DNA of 10,679 bases, from contig JBOHSA010000234.1 of the NCBI GenBank assembly GCA_050732995.1, positions 1 to 10,679 on the forward strand. The letters are read 5' to 3'. The notes under the pieces were generated by a model. It made no database searches and was not told the DNA's origin. It saw only the letters and a list, made by a program, of their open reading frames with translations. Both the position numbers and the translations under genes were made by a program. The DNA comes from JBOHSA01 sp050732995 (GTDB taxonomy: Bacteria > Gemmatimonadota > Gemmatimonadetes > Gemmatimonadales > GWC2-71-9). Positions 5,783 to 10,679 of the stretch are shown piece by piece. Positions within the stretch are counted from its first letter, which is position 1, and every line of letters starts with the position of its first letter.

Positions 5783-6814
5783 CTAGAGCATCGATGGCTG
5801 CTCGGCGGTCTTGGGTGGCGTAAACCCGAAGTGCCGATACGCGGCGGGTGTCGCCGTCCGGCCGCGCGGTGTGCGGGCGAGGAACCCCTGCTGCATCAGG
5901 AACGGCTCGTACACTTCCTCCAGCGTGCCGGGGTCCTCCTCCACCGCCGCGGCGACGGTGGTCAGGCCGACCGGGCCGCCGTCGAATTGCTCGATGATGG
6001 CCTTGAGGATCCGGGCATCCATGTCGTCGAGCCCGAACTCGTCCACGTCCAGCCGCTTGAGGGCTTCCGCCGCGACGGGGGCCGTGATCTTGCCGTCGGC
6101 GCGGACCTGGGCGTAATCGCGCACTCGCTTGAGCAGGCGGTTGGCGACGCGGGGCGTGCCGCGACTGCGCCGGGCGATCTCGGTGACGCCGGCGGGGTCG
6201 GTGGGCACGGCGAGAATCCGCGCCGACCGGCTCACGATCTGGGCCAGGTCGTCGGGGGGGTAGTAGTGCAGGCGCTCGACCAGCCCGAAGCGCGCGCGCA
6301 TGGGCGGCGTGAGCAGCCCGAACCGGGTCGTGGCGCCGATCAGCGTGAATCGCTCCAGCTGCATCGGGATCGTCTGGGCGTGCGGGCCGTCGGCGATGCG
6401 CACGTCCACGCGATACTCCTCCATCGCCGGATACAGGAACTCCTCGAGCGCCGGCCGCAAGCGATGGACTTCGTCGATGAACAGGATGTCACCCGCTTTG
6501 AGCGAGGTCAAAAGCCCCACCAGGTCGCCCGGGCGCTCCAGCACCGGCCCGGACGTGGTCCGGATCCCGACCCCGAGCTCCCGGGCCATCAGCAGGGCGA
6601 GCGTCGTCTTGCCGAGCCCCGGGGGGCCGAAGAACAGTGCGTGGTCGAGCGGCTCGCCGCGCTGCTTGGCCGCGTCGATCGCGATCTGGAGCGATTCCTT
6701 GACCTTGGCCTGTCCGACGAATTCGTCCAGCCGGGAGGGGCGGAGTGCCGCGTCGGCGGACCGCTCTTCGGGCAGCGCTTCCGGGGTGGTGATCTGGGTT
6801 CGCCCGCGCGTCAT
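5783..6814 (-). CDS. ruvB: Holliday junction branch migration ATPase RuvB
   Basis: 343 residues, typical size. RuvB hexamers pump DNA through the RuvA-bound Holliday junction. Seen in order: LRPSRLDEFVGQ (25-35), Walker A GPPGLGKT (63-70), Walker B ILFIDEVHRL (110-119), sensor 1 region TLIGATTRFGLLTPPMRARFG (157-177) that includes the arginine finger, sensor 2 RGTPRVANRLLKR (218-230), and the winged-helix domain with FDGGPVGLTTVAAA and TPRGRTATPAAYRHFG. The ATG at 6814-6812 lies 7 bases after the zinc-ribbon gene, with a weak GAGG site upstream. After its stop comes the repeat-filled gap before queA. Confidence 0.97.
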   Translation of the reverse strand: MTRGRTQITTPEALPEERSADAALRPSRLDEFVGQAKVKESLQIAIDAAKQRGEPLDHALFFGPPGLGKTTLALLMARELGVGIRTTSGPVLERPGDLVGLLTSLKAGDILFIDEVHRLRPALEEFLYPAMEEYRVDVRIADGPHAQTIPMQLERFTLIGATTRFGLLTPPMRARFGLVERLHYYPPDDLAQIVSRSARILAVPTDPAGVTEIARRSRGTPRVANRLLKRVRDYAQVRADGKITAPVAAEALKRLDVDEFGLDDMDARILKAIIEQFDGGPVGLTTVAAAVEEDPGTLEEVYEPFLMQQGFLARTPRGRTATPAAYRHFGFTPPKTAEQPSML

Positions 6815-6821
6815 GGCCGCC

Positions 6822-7007
6822 TCATCGCGCCGGCTTGCCCTTGGGCCGGGCTCGCCAGCGCACCGGCCGGGCGTCGGGCTCGAGCGCGTGCTTCGCGTGG
6901 CAGGTGACGCACTCGTCCACCGCGCGCGCGGCGTCGTCCGCCACCAGCTTGCGGTTGGTCGAGCCGCATCGCGTGCAGATCCACTCCGCCGTCTGCGCCA
7001 TCGTCAT
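6822..7007 (-). CDS. small zinc-ribbon protein of unknown function between ruvA and ruvB
   Basis: 61 residues. Two CxxC knuckles, Cys11/Cys14 (WICTRCGS) and Cys33/Cys36 (DECVTCHAKH), are 18 residues apart, the layout of a compact zinc ribbon. Residues 46-61 form a basic tail with many Arg and Lys (RPVRWRARPKGKPAR), suitable for nucleic-acid contact. The ATG at 7007-7005 overlaps the ruvA stop in ATGA; a second ATG two codons later is possible. ruvB follows 7 bases after the stop. The tight fit on both sides and the intact cysteines argue that it is a real gene. Its function is unknown to me; a structural or DNA/RNA-binding accessory role is only inferred. Confidence 0.82.
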   Translation of the reverse strand: MTMAQTAEWICTRCGSTNRKLVADDAARAVDECVTCHAKHALEPDARPVRWRARPKGKPAR

Positions 7008-7621
7008 CCTTGGGTGAGAAGGTGGAGGGCCCGGCGCACCAGCGCCTCGGTGTCCGCGATGCCGTCCCCGGCCCCTCCGCCGTTGCCCGCTCCGGCGAGC
7101 GCCTGCCGGATCGCGCGCTCCGCTTCCATCGCGCCGTAGCCCAGCCGCTCCAGGGCCCGTAGCGCCGCCTCCGCCGCTCCCGAGACGGGGGGGGAGGCTG
7201 CCGGCGCGTTCACAAACTCGTGGACCTTGTCGCTCAATTCAAGCGCCACCCGCTCCGCGGTCTTCCGGCCGATGCCGCTCACCGATGAGAGCAGGGCGAC
7301 GTTCCGCTCCGCGACCGCCTTCGCGCCGCGTTCCACCCCGAGCGCCGAGATGAGCGCGAGGGCCAGCTTGGGCCCGACGCCGGTCACGCTGATCAGGCGC
7401 TGAAAGAACCTTCGGCCGGTCTCGTCCGCGAAGCCGTAGAGCGCCCAGCCGTCCTCCCGCACCACCAGCTCGGTGGCGAGGGTCACCGCCTCTCCCACCG
7501 CCGGCAGCTTCTCCATGACTCCCAGCGGAACGACGACCTCGTAGCCGACTCCGCCGCCGGTGTGCACCACCACCCGGTCCGCGGTCTTGGCCGCGAGGCG
7601 GCCGGTCACGTAGGCGATCAC
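7004..7621 (-). CDS. ruvA: Holliday junction DNA helicase subunit RuvA
   Basis: 205 residues. RuvA tetramers bind the four-way junction and load RuvB. The N-terminal OB domain begins MIAYVTGRLAAKTADRVVV and includes GVGYEV. Domain II has the two helix-hairpin-helix motifs SVTGVGPKLALALI (78-91) and SVSGIGRKTAERVALEL (113-129). A flexible linker with Pro and Ala, then domain III (AALRALERLGYGAMEAERAI), which touches RuvB, completes the protein. The GTG start at 7621-7619 overlaps the ruvC stop in GTGA. A run of eight C on the coding strand lies in the linker. Confidence 0.96.
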   Translation of the reverse strand: MIAYVTGRLAAKTADRVVVHTGGGVGYEVVVPLGVMEKLPAVGEAVTLATELVVREDGWALYGFADETGRRFFQRLISVTGVGPKLALALISALGVERGAKAVAERNVALLSSVSGIGRKTAERVALELSDKVHEFVNAPAASPPVSGAAEAALRALERLGYGAMEAERAIRQALAGAGNGGGAGDGIADTEALVRRALHLLTQG

Positions 7622-8094
7622 GTGCGCAGGATGTGGGTCAGGGCGACGGCCACGCCATCGGCCGCGTCGGCGGGCTTGGGCGCCCGGCGGAGCCGCAACA
7701 GGCGCGCGACCATCGCGGCGACCTGTGCTTTGGTGGCGTCCCCCGCCCCCGCGACGGTCTTCTTCACCGTCGCCGGGGCATACTCCGTGATCTCCAACCC
7801 CGCCTGCGCCGCGGCCAGCAGCACCACCCCCCAGGCGTGCCCGAGCACGAGGGTGGTGCGGACGTTCTTATGATAGAAGGCGTGCTCGAGGGCGAGGGCG
7901 GTGGGACGGTGGCGCACGATCAGCTCGGCGATGCCCTCGTGCAGCTCGGCGAGGCGGCGGGGGAGGGAGCTGCGCCGGCGGAAGGTGATGACGCCGCACT
8001 CGATGAGCCGGCCCATTCCCGGCGTGCCGTTGCCCGCTTCGATCACCCCGTAGCCGGTGACCGCTGTTCCCGGGTCGACGCCCAGGACTCTCAC
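7618..8094 (-). CDS. ruvC: crossover junction endodeoxyribonuclease RuvC
   Basis: 158 residues. RuvC cuts Holliday junctions that RuvAB has migrated. The four acidic catalytic residues of the RNase H-like fold can be placed: Asp7 in GVDPGTAVTGYGVI, Glu70 in ALEHAFYHKN, and Asp143 and Asp146 in ADAADGVAVALTH. The DNA-contact segment YAPATVKKTVAGAGDATKAQV is at 105-125. The GTG start at 8094-8092 is one base after the yebC stop. The gene order yebC-ruvC-ruvA-ruvB is common in bacteria and supports all four calls. Confidence 0.96.
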   Translation of the reverse strand: MRVLGVDPGTAVTGYGVIEAGNGTPGMGRLIECGVITFRRRSSLPRRLAELHEGIAELIVRHRPTALALEHAFYHKNVRTTLVLGHAWGVVLLAAAQAGLEITEYAPATVKKTVAGAGDATKAQVAAMVARLLRLRRAPKPADAADGVAVALTHILRT

Positions 8095-8095
8095 G

Positions 8096-8851
8096 TCACC
8101 CCGTCACCGCGGCCATGGCCTCGGCGTCGATGTCGAAATTCGAGAAGACCCGGGCCACGTCGTCCAGTTCCTCCAGCGCCTCGATGAGCTGCAGCAGTTT
8201 CTTCGCGTCGCCGCCCTCCACCTTCACCGTGCTCTTGGGAATCATCGCGATCTCCGCGCTCAGCACCGGGATGCCCTTGGCCCGGAGCGCTTCCTGGACG
8301 GTGTGGAGTCGGTTCACCGGGGTGGTGACGAGAAAGACGTCGCCGTCCCGGGTCACGTCGTCCGCGCCGGCGTCGAGCACGGCCTCGAGGACGGCGTCTT
8401 CCTCGCTCTCGCCTCCGGCGGCGTCCACCGTGACTTGGCCCCGGCGGTCGAACATCCAGGCCACCGAGTTCGCGGCGCTGAGGTTGCCCCCGTGGCGGGT
8501 AAACACGTTCCGGATCTCGGCGACGGTCCGATTGGCGTTGTCGGTCGTGACCTGGATCAGGATGGCGGCGCCACCGGGGCCGTAGCCTTCGTACATGACT
8601 TCCTCGTACTGGACGCCTTCGAGCTCGCCGGTGCCCTTCTTGATGGCGCGGTCGATGTTGTCCCACGGCATGTTCTCGGCCTTGGCGGCGTCGATGGCGG
8701 TGCGCAGCCGCGGGTTGCCGGCCGGGTCGCCGCCGCCCTGTTTGGCGGCGATCGTGATCTCGCGGATCACCTTGGTGAAGGCCGCACCGCGCCGCGCGTC
8801 GGTGACGGCCTTCTTCCGCTTGATCTGCTTCCACTTGCTGTGACCGGCCAT
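8096..8851 (-). CDS. yebC: YebC/PmpR-family protein (TACO1-like)
   Basis: 251 residues, full length. The start MAGHSKWKQIKRKKAVTDARRG, FTKVIREITIAAK (25-37), NIDRAIKKGTG (65-75) and the central YEGYGPGGAAILIQVTTDNANRT (87-109) are diagnostic. The family is described as transcription regulators (PmpR type) and, for TACO1 and related bacterial members, as translation factors that help ribosomes on difficult sequences such as proline runs. The sequence cannot decide which role applies. The ATG at 8851-8849 is preceded by GGACGAGGA, a good if close ribosome site. It lies 24 bases after the DnaB-like gene. Confidence 0.95.
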   Translation of the reverse strand: MAGHSKWKQIKRKKAVTDARRGAAFTKVIREITIAAKQGGGDPAGNPRLRTAIDAAKAENMPWDNIDRAIKKGTGELEGVQYEEVMYEGYGPGGAAILIQVTTDNANRTVAEIRNVFTRHGGNLSAANSVAWMFDRRGQVTVDAAGGESEEDAVLEAVLDAGADDVTRDGDVFLVTTPVNRLHTVQEALRAKGIPVLSAEIAMIPKSTVKVEGGDAKKLLQLIEALEELDDVARVFSNFDIDAEAMAAVTG

Positions 8852-8875
8852 AGATCCTCGTCCAACTTACAAGAT

Positions 8876-9769
8876 TCACCGATCCGGATCGAGCATATCC
8901 TCGAACCGCATCCACCGGCGGTAGAAGTACAGATCCACGAAGCCGGTCGGGCCGTTGCGGTTCTTCGAGACGAGGAGCTCCGTCGCGCCGTCCACGCCCC
9001 CGCCGGGGTTGTACATCTCTTCGCGGAAGAGCGACAGCACGACGTCGGCGTGCTGCTTGACGGCCCCGAGGTGCCCGTAGTCGTCGAGCGTGGGGCGAGG
9101 GTCTTCGCGTCCCGCGTCGAACCGCGGCAGCTGCGCCGTCACCAGCACCGCGACCTGACGCTCGAGCGCCAGCGCCTTGAGGTGTCGCAGCACCAGCGCC
9201 GTGTCCTCATCCTGCGTGGGGCGGTCCGAGTGGCCGGGCGGAGGCACCAGCTGGAGGTAGTCCACGACCACGAGACCGAGCTGGCGCAGGGGATCGAGCC
9301 GCTCGGCCAGCGCCTCGAAGTCGGGCGCGGCGAGCAGCAGGATGCTCAGCGGCAGGCCCCGGAGCCGGACGGCCGCGGCCCCGATCCCAGCGCGGGCGTG
9401 GTCGTTCATCCGGGCGGCGCGCAGCTCGTCGACCGACACGCGGCCTTCGATCGCCAGCGCGCGCTCCATGAGCCGCTCTTCGTCCATTTCGCCCGAAAAG
9501 TACGCGACCCCGATCCCGCCGGCCTGTTGCGCCACGCGCAGGGCGACGCCCAGCGCGAGCGCTGACTTGCCGGCGCCGATGTCCCCGCCGAGCACGATCA
9601 GATCGCGGCGTCGCAGGCCGCCGCCCAGCAGCCGGTCTACGGAGGCGAACCCGGTGGGAATCGTGTCGCCCGTGACCTCGCCGGGGCGCTGCTCGTCCAC
9701 CCGCTGGACCAGCGATTCGAGCGACGGACGCTTGGCGAGAGGGCGGATCGGGCGGGGGCGCGTGCTCAT
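8876..9769 (-). CDS. DnaB-type helicase-domain ATPase lacking the N-terminal domain
   Basis: 297 residues, against about 450 for replicative DnaB. The RecA-like helicase domain begins near residue 37 (IPTGFASVDRLLGGGL). Walker A is GGDIGAGKSAL at 61-71, YFSGEMDEERL (90-100) matches the DnaB FSLEM motif, Walker B is LGLVVVDYLQLV at 164-175, QHADVVLSLFREEMY is at 239-253, and SKNRNGPTG at 268-276 corresponds to the DnaB KQRNGPTG segment. The DnaG-binding N-terminal domain is absent; only about 36 residues with several Arg and Pro precede the core. It is probably not the main replicative helicase but a paralogue for recombination, repair or loading. It starts at an ATG 8 bases after the previous gene, without a clear ribosome site. 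Confidence 0.85.
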   Translation of the reverse strand: MSTRPRPIRPLAKRPSLESLVQRVDEQRPGEVTGDTIPTGFASVDRLLGGGLRRRDLIVLGGDIGAGKSALALGVALRVAQQAGGIGVAYFSGEMDEERLMERALAIEGRVSVDELRAARMNDHARAGIGAAAVRLRGLPLSILLLAAPDFEALAERLDPLRQLGLVVVDYLQLVPPPGHSDRPTQDEDTALVLRHLKALALERQVAVLVTAQLPRFDAGREDPRPTLDDYGHLGAVKQHADVVLSLFREEMYNPGGGVDGATELLVSKNRNGPTGFVDLYFYRRWMRFEDMLDPDR

Positions 9770-9775
9770 GGCTGC

Positions 9776-9789
9776 ATCTATAAATGTAT
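9776..9789 (-). promoter_or_regulatory. AT-rich island, possible promoter before the DnaB-like gene
   Basis: Read on the minus strand this is ATACATTTATAGAT, the most AT-rich short stretch noticed in a roughly 70% GC window. TATAGAT ends 6 bases before the ATG, close to the spacing of a -10 box for a leaderless transcript, and no Shine-Dalgarno sequence precedes that start. A partial -35 (TTGCCG) lies further upstream at imperfect spacing. The assignment rests on composition and position only. Confidence 0.3.
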
Positions 9790-10161
9790 GCGGGCCGCGC
9801 GGGCGGCAACGGCGACCGCGTCGCCCGCCTCCGCCCCGAGGACCTCCCGGGCGGGAGCGACGAGTTGACCCAGGGTCAGCGCGGCGGCCCCGGCGGTGGC
9901 CGGCTGGAGGTGGTGCCGGGCCGCCGTCAGGGCGCGCTTGAGCGGCGACGGCAGGGCGAGGCTCGCCAGGCGGGTCTCCAGGGCTTGCAGCCGCCGCCGG
10001 TGGTTCTTGGCGCTGACGGGGCGCGGCGGCAGCACCGCCTCCGCGGCGCGCACGGTGAGCCAGAGCGCGTACAGCCCGTCGCGCCGCGGGCCCCGGGGGG
10101 CGGCGGCGACGAGCGTGATCAGCCGCTCCTCGCAGGGCGAGGTAGCCTGGGCGAGACTCAC
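9778..10161 (-). CDS. hypothetical alpha-helical protein of unknown function
   Basis: 127 residues from a GTG start at 10161-10159, which overlaps the GT9 stop in GTGA. A longer frame reaches upstream into the GT9 gene, but its residues there are Pro and Arg rich and look like a shadow. The predicted protein begins VSLAQATSPCEERLITLV, has a stretch of helices (YALWLTVRAAEAVL; HRRRLQALETRLASL; PLKRALTAARHHL) and ends with an Ala-rich helix AGDAVAVAARAARIHL. I see no signal peptide, membrane segment, cysteine motif or nucleotide-binding loop. The overall look is a small, basic, soluble helical bundle. I do not recognise the family. Its position between GT9 and the DnaB-like gene gives no clear functional hint. 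Confidence 0.7.
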   Translation of the reverse strand: MSLAQATSPCEERLITLVAAAPRGPRRDGLYALWLTVRAAEAVLPPRPVSAKNHRRRLQALETRLASLALPSPLKRALTAARHHLQPATAGAAALTLGQLVAPAREVLGAEAGDAVAVAARAARIHL

Positions 10162-10679
10162 GCGGTCAGCCGCTCCACCGCCAGGGCGACAGCGGCCGGG
10201 GTGATGTCCACGAGACACCGATGGTGGCCGAGGGGGCAGCGGGCCGAGCCCAGGGCGGAGCAGGGGCGGCAATCGAGCGGGCGCTCGAGCGCCACCGCGC
10301 GCGCGCGGTAGGGGAAGAACCCGAACTGCTCGACCGTGGGCCCGAACAGCGCCACCACCGGCGTGCCGACGCCGGTGGCCATGTGCATCACGCCCGTGTC
10401 GCCCGAGACCAGGACGCGGGCCCGGGCGATCACGGCGCCGGTTTCTTGAAGCGAGAACTCGCCGGCCGCACTCGCGGCGCGGTCGTCGTCCGCCAGCTGC
10501 TGGGCCACGCCGCGGTCGGCCGGCCCGCCCACCACGACCAGCCGGTAGCCCGCGGCCCGCAGCCGGTCGGCGAGCCCGATCCAGTGCGCCACGGGCCAGC
10601 GTTTGGTCGCGTGGGCGGCGCCCGGGGCGAGCACGGCGACCGGCGCGTCGCCGAGGCCGTGCTGGGCCATCCAGTGCGC
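10158..10679 (-). CDS. glycosyltransferase family 9 (heptosyltransferase-like), partial
   Basis: The last 173 residues of a protein whose N-terminal half lies beyond the window. It is the C-terminal nucleotide-sugar-binding domain of GT9, the family of ADP-heptose:LPS heptosyltransferases. Evidence is VAVLAPGAAHATKRWPVAHW just after the edge, the central VSGDTGVMHMATGVGTPVVALFGPT with the DTGxMH donor-binding motif, and the cysteine-bearing end DCRPCSALGSARCPLGHHRC, a pattern seen in WaaF-like enzymes. The function would be adding a heptose or similar sugar to LPS core at the inner membrane. Which heptosyltransferase it is cannot be told from this half. Confidence 0.9.
   Translation of the reverse strand, partial: AHWMAQHGLGDAPVAVLAPGAAHATKRWPVAHWIGLADRLRAAGYRLVVVGGPADRGVAQQLADDDRAASAAGEFSLQETGAVIARARVLVSGDTGVMHMATGVGTPVVALFGPTVEQFGFFPYRARAVALERPLDCRPCSALGSARCPLGHHRCLVDITPAAVALAVERLTA

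Noticed and set aside
6254..6260. Run of seven G inside ruvB
   Set aside because: It encodes the conserved YYPPDDL segment and RuvB is intact; it is expected from Pro codons at this GC content.
7828..7833. Trp88 in RuvC where many homologues have Arg (LGHAWGV)
   Set aside because: The position is not strictly conserved in the family, and the four catalytic acids are intact, so it is not evidence of inactivation.
8057..9565. Plus-strand open frame of about 500 codons
   Set aside because: It lies antisense to ruvC, yebC and the DnaB-like gene, all with firm family motifs. Its product is rich in His, Arg, Asp and Gly as expected of a GC-rich shadow frame. The same applies to the other long plus-strand frames.
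1..10679. tRNA, rRNA, CRISPR array, insertion sequence, riboswitch (including a TPP riboswitch before the thiamine genes)
   Set aside because: Looked for on both strands and none seen. The thiamine genes directly overlap fmt, leaving no leader for a TPP riboswitch, and no transposase frame or regularly spaced repeat array is present.

Overview
The window is a dense block of housekeeping genes from a GC-rich bacterium (roughly 70% G+C by eye). Every convincing gene lies on the minus strand, so transcription runs from position 10679 towards position 1. The heptosyltransferase-type GT9 gene at the right edge suggests a Gram-negative organism with LPS or similar glycolipids. Gene order, GTG starts and base composition would suit Gemmatimonadota or a similar soil or sediment lineage, but the sequence alone does not settle the phylum.

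In transcription order the layout is as follows. (1) The C-terminal half of a GT9 glycosyltransferase, cut by the window edge. (2) A small alpha-helical protein of unknown function. (3) A DnaB-type ATPase that has only the helicase domain. (4) yebC. (5) The Holliday-junction set ruvC, ruvA and ruvB, with a 61-residue zinc-ribbon protein between ruvA and ruvB. (6) The queuosine genes queA and tgt. (7) yajC (Sec accessory). (8) The N-terminal formyl-methionine pair def and fmt. (9) A thiamine set: a TenI/ThiE-like protein, thiS and thiG. The last 59 bases may hold the beginning of a further minus-strand gene.

The genes are packed almost without gaps. Most junctions are 1 to 4 base overlaps (GTGA, ATGA, TAGTG or TGATG) and the rest are only a few bases, which points to one long translationally coupled operon or a few nested ones. 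The only non-coding stretch longer than about 25 bases is the 80 bases between ruvB and queA. No region over 300 bases lacks a gene. I saw no tRNA, rRNA, CRISPR array, insertion sequence or riboswitch.

There is no obvious new defence or metabolic system here. The less ordinary items are: a palindromic element of 7-base GGAANNC units that fills the ruvB-queA gap and ends three bases before the queA start; a second palindrome of 8-base units that seems to have inserted in frame into tgt, adding about 20 residues; the zinc-ribbon protein inside the ruv cluster; the DnaB helicase-domain-only protein next to ruvC; and a thiamine-phosphate-synthase-like protein whose motifs lie between ThiE and TenI.
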